The notes under the pieces were generated by a model. That model worked only from the letters and a program-made list of their open reading frames with translations, was not told the DNA's origin and did no database searches. DNA of 64,000 nucleotides from Brachionus manjavacas (lineage: Eukaryota > Rotifera > Eurotatoria > Ploima > Brachionidae), in the NCBI GenBank assembly GCA_019054805.1, contig JAHQIY010000012.1, forward strand, positions 1,798,001 to 1,862,000, given 5' to 3'. Positions 54,736 through 64,000 of the stretch are shown here, piece after piece. The position numbers and the translations under genes were made by a program. Every line of letters begins with the position of its first letter. Position 1 is the stretch's first letter.

Positions 54736-54876
54736 TTATTTATGAAAAGTAGATAAAAATTTTTTCGGTTTTCCGCGACCACGTTTAGCTTGTTGAGGAC
54801 TTACGTTAATTTTTCTTGGTTTTCCTCTCTTTTTTGTAGCTGTAGCTTCTGTTGAGTTGTTGTTGTAGCTGTAGAC
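54736..54876 (-). other. AT-hook-bearing exon candidate
   Basis: After a TTTTTTGAG acceptor-like site the minus strand reads VYSYNNNSTEATATKKRGKP, then RKINVSPQQAKRGRGKPKKF and LSTFHK before a stop. KKRGKPRK and KRGRGKPKK are two AT-hook-like basic patches, recalling the fragment at 16742-17065. No upstream exon is visible, because the next sequence is ACGTAA-rich repeat and a MITE. It may be a last exon cut off by insertions. Confidence 0.4.
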
Positions 54877-54983
54877 CTCAAAAAATTTTTGAAATTTTTA
54901 CGTAATTTACGAAAAATTACGTAAAAATACGTAAATTCACTTTTTTTTAAAGTAATTTTAGATAAATTTACGTTAAATTACCA

Positions 54984-55354
54984 GAAATCCAGGCATTGTG
55001 AATTTTCATACAAAAATTACAATACAAAAAGTAAAAGAGGTTATAACTTTTGTTCTAACGGTTCAAAACATGTTCTGCAAATGTAACAAAGTGTAACAAC
55101 TTTTGTTACACCTTTTGTGAAAGTTTGCTAAATGTGTGCAAATTTATGCAAAATTTCACTCCATTGAAACGTATTGGAACGAAATGCGGAATTAATTCGC
55201 AGAGTTTTTGCAGACTTTCACAATAGGTGTAACAAAAGTTGTTACACTTTGTTACATTTGCAGAACATGTTTTGAACCGTTAGAACAAAAGTTATAACCT
55301 CTTTTACTTTTTGTATTGTAATTTTTGTATGAAAATTCACAATGCCGAAATCCA
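54984..55354. mobile_element. Foldback MITE with 140-bp inverted arms and 8-bp target duplication
   Basis: The element 54992-55346 (355 bp) begins GGCATTGTGAATTTTCATAC and ends with the exact inverse. The arms, about 54992-55131 and 55207-55346, differ at very few positions. Both sides carry GAAATCCA (54984-54991 and 55347-55354). There is no ORF. The 8-bp duplication suggests mobilisation by a hAT-type transposase, although the GGCATTGTG ends differ from the CAG ends of the other two MITEs. Confidence 0.92.
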
Positions 55355-55420
55355 CTTGTCAAATCGGCACTGTAAGTAATGAATAGAAAATTAAACGCGA
55401 CAAGTTAAAATAGCTAGAGG

Positions 55421-55997
55421 TTAGGCATGTTTAAATATTTGATAGATCAGGAAAAAAAATGTTTGGTAGCAATTACACAATGAAATTGGATGTTCTATAT
55501 ATCTTGATTCGAAACCTTCTCTATATTCTTCCACCAGTCTGTCGACCAGAGGAGCAGAATGACTCAATCCTGCCCTCACATATCTCTCACTCAACTCAAA
55601 ATATGGATTTGAAACTGTTAGGAATTTAAGTTTACTGAAGGCCTCTTGATGCATAATATTGGAGGAGTCATCATGTCTCAGCTTCAAAATAGATCGAACT
55701 GCTTAATTTTGAATAACTTGTAATTTTTTGATGTTAGTTTCTGAGAATCAATTTAAACAAGGAATAGAATAATCCAAGAATGATCCTTTGAGAGATGGAT
55801 TTGAAGAGATTAACTAATGTTTTTGGTTTAAGACCCCATTTTCTGTTTGAGAGATATTTTATTAAGTTAAGTCTTGAATTAAGGCGCTCTTTTAATTCAT
55901 CCACCATTGGAATAAATCTAAGTTTTGAGTCCATTGTGATGCCTAAGAATTTTACTTTTTCCTCATTATAATAATAAGAATAAGCTTCAGCAAGCAA
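55421..55997 (-). pseudogene. LINE ORF2 C-terminal remnant, same family as 59-62.6 kb
   Basis: The minus strand reads VKFLGITMDSKLRFIPMVDE and LKPKTLVNLFKSISQRIILG (55997-55734). After a shift come FSKLKFLTVSNPYFELSERY and VRAGLSHSAPLVDRLVEEYR, then EGFESRYIEHPISLCN (55687-55421). FELSERYV..GL.HS.PLV.RLVEEYREGF recurs at 62285-62380, which links the two copies. The copy is broken by stops. Confidence 0.88.
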
Positions 55998-56050
55998 GCT
56001 TGCGGAGATGACCTACTAGGAGGACATCTATGGTAGCCGGAATTGCGCAG
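55960..56050 (-). mobile_element. 3' tail of the (TTA)n LINE family
   Basis: ATAATAATAAGAATAAGCTT followed by CAGCAAGCAAGCTTGCGGAG and CCTACTAGGAGGAC is the complement of the LINE 3' UTR and (TTA)n tail at 27440-27531. This inserted tail abuts the preceding LINE remnant directly. Confidence 0.7.
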
Positions 56051-57348
56051 AAAAGATGGAAAATAACAGACAAATACATTATTTTTTTTTTTAGTTCAGT
56101 AAGAGTCAATGTTTATTTAATCCAAGAAAGTATTGTGTGGAATTAAGTAAGTATTATGTACAAGAATTTTACTAAGAAAAAATATGCAAGAATTATTTAA
56201 ATTGTTACCATTGATTTTAACTTGAGTTTTTTCACAAAGATCATATATGACTTTACAGTAGAAATTTTCATTTTCCATTTGAAGGCAGTCTTTCGATTTC
56301 TTTTAGGTACTTATTAATCATGTTTTCAAGATTTTCTATTTATGCTATTACTGTGGTTCGTTATACGGAGTTTCGACTCTTATTTTTTGAAACTGATTTT
56401 TAAAAAAATTTTTTTGATGTTTATATTTTTTTTCATATTATTTTTTATCTAAATATTAAAATATTGTTCAAAAACATGTTCGATTTCAACCCCAGATTTA
56501 AGCTGAGGGATAAAAATTGACTTAAAGAAATTATCTAAAAAATTTTTTTGATTATTTTATTTAATAAATAATTTTAAAATAAGAATTTTTAATGCCGCAT
56601 TAAATTTTCTATACAAGGGCATACGTTTTTCAAACACAATTGTATTTTTGAATCTTTCGATTTTGAAATAAAGTTTTGTATTATTTCAAATTAAAAAAAA
56701 ATACCCCACTTTTATTACAAAATATGAAAATTTTGATACATTTAAATCTTTAAGTAAAAAACATTGTCTATTTATTTAAAACAGCAAAATTTTTTTACTA
56801 ATTTTTATAAAACAAAAAATGACAAAAAAAAAAGTCATTTTAGTCTTTTTATTTCAATTCATAATCCAATTTAAATCAAATACCCTTTCAAATGATTCTT
56901 ATGTATTTGAAAATTTCGTTTGTCTATTTGTTTTTAATTTGTTTATTTAATCGAAAATTTTTTTCGTATTAAAAATATTACTGATTAGCAACAAATAAAC
57001 ATAAATTTTCTAATTTTTTATTCAAATAACTTTTTAAAATATGTATGACTAAGTTTGAAAAAAGTTTGCTGTTATTAAATTTTCTCTTAATTGTTTTATG
57101 TTTGAATTCAATAGAAAAAAATATTCCTTTTTTCTATTCAAATCTCAATTATAAAACAATCTGAAAGTGTTAAATATAATTTTAACATTAAATAATAGTA
57201 TATTCAATACACAGTCTGCTTATGAAACATTTTTTCCAAAAATCTTCTAAAAAACATTCCAATTTTAATTTCTTAATTTAGTAATTCATTATTTCATGAG
57301 GTATATTTAATTTTTTATTAAATTTTAAAAATCACATTTTGGAAAAAA
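56051..57348. other. Spacer upstream of the astacin gene
   Basis: A/T-rich, no ORF or RNA gene supported. The last part should contain the astacin promoter. Confidence 0.4.
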
Positions 57349-58176
57349 ATGCTATTATTTGGAATCTTGGGCTTAATTGCATCACTAAGCTTTATAAATC
57401 CATATCCACTCCAGTTTGACCATAATGCTCCGTCGGATATCTATGAAAAAATGGCTCTAAAACAAAACGCTTTGTCAAGAGGCTATGCAAAAGACTTGTT
57501 GGAAAGTCAAAAATGGACAAACGGAATTGTGCCTTACACAATTGATGCCAGTTATTCTTCCGGTGCTGTTTCGATCATTTATTCAGGAATGAGGCTTATT
57601 GAGGACTCGACTAGAATGGATGGTAAAGACTGCATCAAATTTGTTGCACGAACCACAGAAACTACTTATCTGAGTATTTTTAGTGGTTCAGGCTGCTGGT
57701 CTTATATTGGAAAGGTTTTCACAGGTGCTCAGCAGCTTTCACTAAAAATACCAACCGAAGCCAGTCCAGGGTCATGTCTTTTTACTGGCACTGTTGCCCA
57801 TGAGTTGATTCATGCGTTGGGCTTTGATCATGAACATGTGAGACCTGACCGCAACAGCTTTGTTAGAATAAATTGGGATAAAATTCGTTCTGATGCTACT
57901 AGTAATTTTCAAATTTCATCAAATGGTCTTGATTTAGGTTTTGAATATGATTATGATTCAATAATGCACTACGAATCAGGTGCTTTTTCAATCGATGATT
58001 CACAAACTATAGAACCATTACAAAGTGGGGTTCAGCTGATTAACAAATTTAATCAGACGTATCTGACCGACACAGATATTGGTGAAATTAGAAAATTTTA
58101 TGGTTGCAGCAATGCAATAAAAAGCGCCATTGACTTGACAACAATTTTTTCGATTTTAGTAATAGCCCATATTTAA
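57349..58176 (+). CDS. Astacin-family zinc metalloprotease
   Basis: A single open frame of 275 residues with a signal peptide (MLLFGILGLIASLSFINPYP), a short propeptide, and a mature start near WTNGIVPYTID. The catalytic zinc motif is HELIHALGFDHEHVRPDR, with His151, Glu152, His155 and His161, and the Met-turn is DSIMHYESGAFS at 203-214. Cys95, Cys116, Cys143 and Cys253 fit the two conserved disulfides. Astacins are secreted endopeptidases used in digestion, hatching, matrix processing and growth-factor release. No EGF or CUB domain follows. Instead a hydrophobic end (DLTTIFSILVIAHI) resembles a GPI-attachment signal or a weak anchor. The gene is intronless. Start choice is clear from the signal peptide. 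Confidence 0.95.
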   Translation: MLLFGILGLIASLSFINPYPLQFDHNAPSDIYEKMALKQNALSRGYAKDLLESQKWTNGIVPYTIDASYSSGAVSIIYSGMRLIEDSTRMDGKDCIKFVARTTETTYLSIFSGSGCWSYIGKVFTGAQQLSLKIPTEASPGSCLFTGTVAHELIHALGFDHEHVRPDRNSFVRINWDKIRSDATSNFQISSNGLDLGFEYDYDSIMHYESGAFSIDDSQTIEPLQSGVQLINKFNQTYLTDTDIGEIRKFYGCSNAIKSAIDLTTIFSILVIAHI

Positions 58177-58367
58177 AAAAATTGGGAAAAATTTAATTTA
58201 AATTAATAAAGTTTTATCAAATTAATTCTTGTTGAAATAATTTTTATAAAATTAAATTAAGAGAAATGGAGAAAAATTAATGCTTCTAATAAAATATAAT
58301 AAACTTTTGCAGAATATTGTCATAGTCTTGAAGAATTACTTATTTGTTCGATTTAAATTACATGTCG

Positions 58368-58550
58368 CTAAACTCGAAATATTTGTTTAGAACTAATGTG
58401 TAGCGACAAGTTGGATGTCGTATCCAACTTGTTCATCAAAGAACGAATATAGTTGAAATGCTGCTCCTCTGGATCTTCGTCTAACGTATCTAGAAATTGT
58501 GCTATACTTGGAGTAGATCTAGTTTGGCGATTTTCAGCTTGAACATTCAT
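58368..58550 (-). pseudogene. BESS-like C-terminal fragment (transposon-associated?)
   Basis: The frame reads MNVQAENRQTRSTPSIAQFL and DTLDEDPEEQHFNYIRSLMN, then a polar tail. The DEDPEEQHF..I..LMNKL part resembles the short BESS motif at the C-terminus of MADF-type DNA-binding proteins, often found with PIF/Harbinger elements. Only this piece is present. Confidence 0.35.
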
Positions 58551-58559
58551 TTGGTTTGA

Positions 58560-59040
58560 TTGCCAAGTTAAATCCGGGAGATCATGAATGGTTTAATTAA
58601 ATCAAGGAATTCATTTAAAAAAATGTTGTCATTGGTTTCATTAGCACTAGTTTCTTTAATTTTTATTCGGCAATAATTTCTTTATTTAGAGAGGAGACAT
58701 TAATTTCCTAAATATAAAATTGGCATTAGTTTCATTATTTACGAAAGAACAATAGATTCCTTTTTTTATTTTTGGCATTTTTTTCTTATTTAATGATTTG
58801 GCACTAAAGTAATTGACATTAAATTTTTGACATTGGATTGTAGTAAGTCTCTAGAACGGCCGTTTACCAAACATTTACTTATTTAGATCAAATAAAGAAG
58901 AAACCAAGAAAAAAACTTTGTTCTTCATTTATTCCAAACTAAATAAGAACGAAATGTTGTTAATAGATCTCATAATTTGTTGCAAATTTGACTTTTGGCT
59001 TAGCAATCTTGATCTTAAATTATAGCGTCATCACGTGATC
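58560..59040. other. Spacer between the astacin gene and the LINE
   Basis: Contains repeated TTGGCATT, TTGACATT and TTTCATTA words at 58620-58830 but no gene. It may be old repeat sequence. Confidence 0.35.
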
Positions 59041-59057
59041 TAAAAGCTAAATTTTAA

Positions 59058-60308
59058 ATGGAAAGTTCGCAAGCGAACCCAAACGAAATTCAACGTTGGA
59101 ATTTTAAGAATTCAGTCAAACTGAATCTCAAAAAATTGGTGAAACCTGTAAGTCACAAAACAATCTTCAAGCAACTCAAATGTGTACTCAGAGACTCTGA
59201 ATTTAAAGAAATTACAGCAATTTACAATTTCTCTTCGAACAAAATATCGATTATAAAGTTCCGACACGCCTTTACCGCTTCGAAAGTCTTTGAAAGTTCA
59301 ATCGAAATAAATGGTGACTTCTTCAAGCTTGAAGATGCCAATAAATTACCAGAGACAAGAAGGTACTCGATATTAAGATTTCACTTTCTATCAGATGATT
59401 TCAACAAGGAATTACTCCGAGAATTTTTCGATGCTGTTAAAATTACTTACTCAAAGTTGAACAAATTTCAGAAGAAACGTACAAAGATAGTCAAGTAAAA
59501 AATGGTGTGAAACGAGTAAATATTTCCTTCCCGAAAGAATCAGATCAGTCAGTTAGAAATTTGACTGGTCCAACAGTTCTATACAGATTAAAGTGCGTAA
59601 ATTCAATTGCTGGAAAAAACAAATTGCTTTTTTTGTAATGGTGAAGGTCACAACATTGCTAGATGTCCTGTTAAGAACCAAGCTTGCGAAAACTGTAATC
59701 AAAAAGGACATTTAACAAATATCACAGATATTATTTAATATCTGTGATATTCAAGAGCATTTCTCAGTAATTGATTTTTGCTCGTTCAATCGATTTTAGC
59801 TGAGAGGCTTAAATCGATTGAACGAGCAAAAATCGACTGTAGCGAACTAGCAATTCAGGAAGAAGAAGAAGAAGAAATTTCTCAAACAAAAACAAACATA
59901 TTGGACATGATAAACAAAACTCCAGAGTTCCTAAATAGCGAGTGGACTAATGAAGAATCTCTATTGTCGTCACAGTCCAGTCAAAAAAGTATGCATACTC
60001 CAGTTCTTTCAGTTAATCTTAATAAAGATTCTGATCAAATAATATGCTCAAATTTGGAAAAATTAAAGGACCAATCTTTAAAGCCATCAAAATACCTCTC
60101 TTCCAATGTTCAAACAAGAAAGCAAATCAAGCGCGTTCCAGAATCTGACGATTCACAAACAACAGAATCGAAAAAAATTAGAGACCAAGCTAATGACAAA
60201 TATAACAGTGAACTTAATGACATATTTCAAGACAATAATATTGGACCGACTTTAAGTGAAAACAACACCGATTTTATACAACAACAGTCTTACTCAAATA
60301 AACAATGA
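59058..60308 (+). pseudogene. LINE ORF1 (gag-like, zinc knuckles), frameshifted
   Basis: The first open part (59058-59498) starts MESSQANPNEIQRWNFKNSV and has an RRM-like middle (AIYNFSSNKISIIKFRHAFT). After a stop the chain resumes with NGVKRVNISFPKES. A zinc knuckle follows in another frame near 59625: CFFCNGEGHNIARC (C-x2-C-x4-H-x4-C), and then the start of a second, CENCNQKGHLTN. Hairpins at 59718-59834 interrupt it. The acidic, Ser/Lys-rich tail at 59799-60308 (CSELAIQEEEEEEISQTKTN and on) ends SYSNKQ. ORF1 proteins bind element RNA. This copy cannot be translated as one protein. Confidence 0.8.
59718..59834. repeat. Two adjacent perfect hairpins in LINE ORF1
   Basis: Hairpin 1 has 15-base arms at 59718-59732 and 59737-59751 with a 4-base loop. 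Hairpin 2 has 24-base arms at 59773-59796 and 59811-59834 with a 14-base loop (TAGCTGAGAGGCTT). Both are exact. They coincide with a break in the ORF1 frame. Confidence 0.92.
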
Positions 60309-60339
60309 AAAAAAATAATCAAGTCAACTTTCCTCTAAG

Positions 60340-61165
60340 AACAGGTTAGAAATTACACACTGGAATTGCCTTAACTTACCCAGTAGGGTTCATCTCTTAG
60401 GTAATTATTTAGCTCAAAAATGTCCCGACATTGTTTTCCTCAATGAATTAAAGATAGATTTGAGTGAGGCAAATATATCTTGTTTTTATGAATTATCAGT
60501 TTGTAGCAAAACCACGCAACAAGTATGGAGGACAAAATTACCGACTTCAATGTCTTAAATAGTCAAGACATGACTTGTGACCATTTCCCAATGGAAGCAT
60601 CAATTTCTATGGGCTATCAATTAAAAAATAAATCTACAGCAAAAAAACTTAACTCTAAGAAGGCAAACCAGCAATTCTTTAGTGAGATTTTAAATTCTCA
60701 AATAGCTAATATCTCTGAAAGTCACCTAGCTATTGATCAACAAAATGATAAAATTACAGAAAAAATCATTTATGCATCACATAAATGCATTCCTTACCTT
60801 TCTCAGAAAATCTACAAATTCTTAAATCAAAAGTGATTTGATTTTACTTTAGAAATTATGATCAGTCTAATTTTAATGATCCAATTTGCTTAAATAAATT
60901 AATTATAGCTGTAAAAAGATTGAAAAATAAAGCGGCATCTGGACCTGACCAAATTCATAATTTGATGCTAAAAAATATACCAAGAAATTCATTAATAGAA
61001 ATCTTAGAACTTTTTAATTTATCTCTTAGAGAAGGTAAAGTCCCGAAAGCGTGGAAAACTTTGAACATTACAATTATTCAAAATAAGGCCTCTTCTGTAC
61101 AAAACCCTTTTTATAGAAAGATTTTTCATTTATTTAAACAAGATTTTTCAAGATATTTTTTTTAA
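60340..61165 (+). pseudogene. LINE endonuclease and RT N-terminal segments
   Basis: EITHWNCLNLPSRVHLLGNY and CPDIVFLNELKIDLSEA (60345-60480) are the start of an AP-type endonuclease (WN....PDIV.LNE). MTCDHFPMEASI near 60570 is its SDH-type end with Cys for Ser. NKAASGPDQIHNLMLKNIPR (60926 on) and EILELFNLSLREGKVPKAWK are the start of RT. Most of the endonuclease is deleted. Confidence 0.85.
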
Positions 61166-61169
61166 TCCC

Positions 61170-62400
61170 ATCTTCACTCTCTAAAATATATTTGTTGACT
61201 TTAAAGTTCTGATTGATGATGATACATTGAGTGATCATTTTTCCATCTCAGTTGAACTTTTGATTACAGTCAATTCCCCGAATTTCTATTTTAATTTAAA
61301 AAATCAAATTGGGATCTCTACCAAGAATTAGGACTTAGGTCTTCAAGGCATCATAATAGTTATACGGAAAATATGACGAGCTAAATGAACGCATCTCAAA
61401 ATATATCATTAATGTTGCTCAAAAAAACATACCCTTGCACTCAAGAATGTTTTCTAAATCTACCTTACCAAAATATATTGTAAAATTAATTACTTACAAA
61501 TTTTTCCAACAGTGACTCTATTTGAATTAAGTCATCTCTTTAACATGAGTTTGGAACAGGGACAAGTGCCAAGATCCTGGAAAATAGCAACTATAACTAT
61601 GATCCCTGAGAAATCTTCTCCTACTCAAGACCCTAATAACAATCGTCCAATTAGAATGACAAGTTGTCTTGGAAAATTACTTGAACGTATTATTTACTCA
61701 AGAATATATAATTTTCTCGAGAACAATAATTTACTAATTAAAGAGCAATCAGCATTTAGAAAACATAGACGCACTGCATATAATATTTATTTTCTTATTC
61801 AAAAAGTTGTAGAGTCTTGATATATTTTAACATAAAGCTTTTGATAGAGTTTGGCACGATGGACTAATTTACAAGATAATTAAAATCAATTTACCTCCTT
61901 ATTTTATTTGTTGGATAAGAACATTTCTGCATTTTAGATCTTTTACAGTAAATATAAATGGTCATCTAAGTGGTCAATACCCTATTAAAGCAGGAGTCCC
62001 ACAAGGGTCAGTAAATAGTCCACTTCTTTTCAGCATTTTTATAAATGACATACCAAAAAGAAACAAGACAAACTTCCAGTACTCTCTTCTTTTTGCAGAT
62101 GATTTGGCTACTTTTTTTTATTTTCAAATGTCATGTTACATGATTTTTGAGAAAAAAACAAAAGCTAGAACCAATCTTTAATAATCAAGATATTTTTTAA
62201 TGTTATGATAATTCTCAGTTGAACCGAGCAGAATCCAAATTATTATCTTTTAGAGATTCCTCGTTATTTAAGCTGTTACCATCGACTTTTTGAGTTGAGT
62301 GAGAGATATGTCATGTCAGGATTGGGCCATTCTGTTCCACTGGTCTTCAGACTGGTGGAAGAATATAGAGAAGGTTTCCAATCAAGATAATATCGAATAT
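61170..62400 (+). pseudogene. LINE second EN end and RT core
   Basis: FVDFKVLIDDDTLSDHFSIS (about 61195) is another copy of the endonuclease end. LFNMSLEQGQVPRSWKIATI and RPIRMTSCLGKLLERIIYSR (61512-61820) are RT fingers. KAFDRVWHDGLIYKIIKINL, AGVPQGSVNSPLLFSIFIND and the palm YSLLFADDLATFF (about 62095) follow. The catalytic FADD is kept. After a deletion the chain picks up near the C-terminus at LFELSERYVMSGLGHSVPLV and LVEEYREGFQSRYIEYPTQF (62285-62410). Confidence 0.88.
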
Positions 62401-62610
62401 CCAACTCAATTTTTTCTTGTCCTAACTTATTATTATTTAAGAAAGTCTAATACTAGCCTACGTTCAAAAAAAAAAAATATCATTTATTACATTTTTATTT
62501 ATCTTTCCTTTAATTTTTTTTATTTTTTTTAATCATTTATTATTTTTATTTTTATTATTTTTAATTCTGAGGGAGCTCAAGCTCGGTACGGAAAAACAAA
62601 TTAAAAAAAA

Positions 62611-63315
62611 ATGAAGAAGAAACTAAACAAATTTTCTTAAGTAAATATTAAAGGTAGGACGCTTATCAATAATTAATGAAAAGTCGCATTCATCGTGATT
62701 ATCCTTTCAAACATAAAACAAGCTCAATCACGCTACATCTTGTTCCATTAGACTAAAATTATTGAATTTCAACTCGATTATCTTTGACTTGATTTTACAT
62801 AAAATTAAAAAGTAGTTGCTGCTGCGACAAAATAAAAAAGTCTACATATTCAACCATCTGATTTATGAGAATACGATAAAAAATGCTAGAAAATTAATGG
62901 TAAATTTATAGCTAGAAAATTTTTTTTTTAAACCCAGGGTTCCAAAAATAGCAAACCCTTTAAAAAATTGTTCTTCTTTAAGACTCAAAATCTCAAAGAT
63001 AAAACTTAAATATACTAAAAAAATATATATATTCTGAAAGAGGATAAAATTCTCTACATGCTTAAGTAATTTACAAAAAAAAACGAAAATGTTTTTTTTT
63101 TGGTTTAAATCGTATCTCCTTCGAGGGATCAATTATGAGCCCAATTTTTTTTTTTAATCTAGACAAAACTCTGAACACATCCATGGTTTTACTTTTTTAC
63201 ATTATTGCTTCATTTTTCTTTAAAAAAAAACTCTTCAAATCATGTGATTTTTAACAAATTTGTCAAATTTGAATTCTTTTATTAGAATTTTTAGATTAAA
63301 CTAAAGAATTCGATT
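62611..63315. other. Spacer, no gene seen
   Basis: AT-rich sequence. The minus-strand frame 62863-63132 is low-complexity (FFCKLLKHVENFILFQ) and unsupported. Confidence 0.35.
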
Positions 63316-63319
63316 TCTT

Positions 63320-63700
63320 ATTTACCATAATTTACGTAAATTTTGGTAAAATAGAATGGTAAAAAATTGTAAAAAATGGTAAAATATTTAAATTAATTAA
63401 AGGAATATTTATTTACAAAAAATAACTTGATTAAATTGTCATAAATCATATACAATTGAATAGATTAACATTTTATTTTTTTGATTTATCTATTTTGATT
63501 GAAAACTTTTTATTTTCTTTTTTAAATATAAAAAAAAATATCTTGAATAGTTTTAATGCCTTTTAATTGTTTATTTTTTGTAAATAAATATTCCTTTGAT
63601 TAATTTAAATTTTTTACCATTTTTACAATTTTTTACTATTTTTTACCATTAAAATTATTCCATTTTACCAAAATTTACGTAAATTATGGTTAATTTTTTG
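63320..63700. mobile_element. Foldback element with ACCATAATTTACGTAAATTTTGG ends
   Basis: The left arm at about 63323-63433 and the right arm at about 63567-63697 are inverse copies of about 110-130 bases. Both have ACCATAATTTACGTAAATTT near the outside and AAAGGAATATTTATTTACAA near the centre. No ORF. Target duplication is unclear (possibly TTA/TAA). Confidence 0.8.
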
Positions 63701-63779
63701 TTATTCATAATTTTGAAAATAAATGTTGAAGGATAAAAAAATTCAATTTTTTTTAAAAAGTGCCAAATTATTTTAATTT

Positions 63780-63945
63780 TTTGGACATTTTTTTTACATA
63801 AATTTACCAATTTTTACGTAAAATCTGGTAAATTTACGTTTTTTTACTTTTGTAAATTTACGTAAATTTACAAAATTCTACGTAAAATTCGGTAAATTTA
63901 CTATTTTTTACGTAAATTTTCGTAAATTTCTAAATCCGGAACACC
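63780..63945. repeat. Tandem-like TTTACGTAAATTTAC repeats
   Basis: At least six TTTACGTAAA or TACGTAAATTTAC palindromic words occur in 160 bases, with CGGTAAATTTAC variants. Similar words are seen at 46715-46810, 54890-54975, 36160-36195 and 27826-27970, often beside mobile elements. Confidence 0.7.
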
Positions 63946-64000
63946 ACTGTAGAATGATTGAATAGTTGAATGAGTTTGAAAAAAGAATAATTGAAAAAGT

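Larger units (their letters stand above)
59058..62610 (+). mobile_element. Two-ORF LINE, rearranged and dead
   Basis: From 59058 to 60308 there is a gag-like ORF1. From about 60350 to 62400 there are endonuclease and RT segments. After 62510 a T-rich 3' UTR contains CTGAGGGAGCTCAAGCTCGG. The order ORF1, EN, RT, tail is that of an autonomous LINE. Frameshifts, two hairpin inversions near 59.75 kb and a doubled EN/RT junction at 60.5-61.5 kb show it is a composite of related copies. Copies or tails of the same family are at 30835, 40608, 47885-48320 (minus) and 55421-55997 (minus). Confidence 0.88.

Noticed and set aside
62863-63132. 89-residue minus-strand frame
   Set aside because: Low-complexity Phe/Lys-rich sequence in A/T-rich DNA without splice or family support.

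Overview
The window is AT-rich nuclear DNA from an animal. Genes have short introns with GT-AG borders, there are many decayed LINE and DNA-transposon copies, and the protein families are typically metazoan: a G-alpha 12/13-class subunit, a CYP46-like P450, an AA15 LPMO, a Ly6/uPAR protein, an astacin, a Gal-3-O-sulfotransferase and ARF GTPases. The composition and mix suggest a small protostome such as a rotifer (Brachionus-like). That is inference and no species is claimed.

Layout. 1-740: two LINE scraps. 1782-5161 (minus): the N-terminal exons of an MFS transporter, a three-exon Ly6/uPAR gene and a six-exon AA15 LPMO, the last two missed by single-ORF views and rebuilt here from splice borders. 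6090-6970: a LINE remnant. 9751-15139 (plus): a two-exon G-alpha gene with a 4.1-kb intron. 15.9-18 kb: LINE and AT-hook fragments and a hAT-type MITE with a perfect 8-bp target duplication. 18.7-30.5 kb: a large inverted pair of identical ARF genes, with a third chimeric ARF whose C-terminal half was overwritten by the same sequence. The space between holds a Mutator-like element with a candidate target duplication, a foldback element, a zinc-finger coiled-coil gene and a LINE 3' end. 31.5-36.0 kb: three tRNA-Asn genes, a small membrane-protein ORF and a nine-exon CYP46-like gene with a MITE in one intron. 38.2-48.3 kb: a second MULE, several LINE remnants, a secreted transthyretin-like (HIUase) gene, a small putative mitochondrial protein and a palindromic mariner remnant. 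48.8-58.2 kb: a sulfotransferase, an unrecognised 602-aa protein, a second hAT-like MITE and an astacin. 59.0-62.6 kb: a rearranged two-ORF LINE whose 3' tail recurs four times. 63.3-63.9 kb: a foldback element.

No operon or single pathway links the genes. The strongest unusual system is the ARF locus: paired inverted gene copies kept identical while their downstream flanks diverge, a shared divergent promoter, and a GTPase chimera with altered switch residues. The second theme is mobile-element history readable directly from the sequence: target duplications, a paralogous empty site, hairpin inversions and shared LINE tails.
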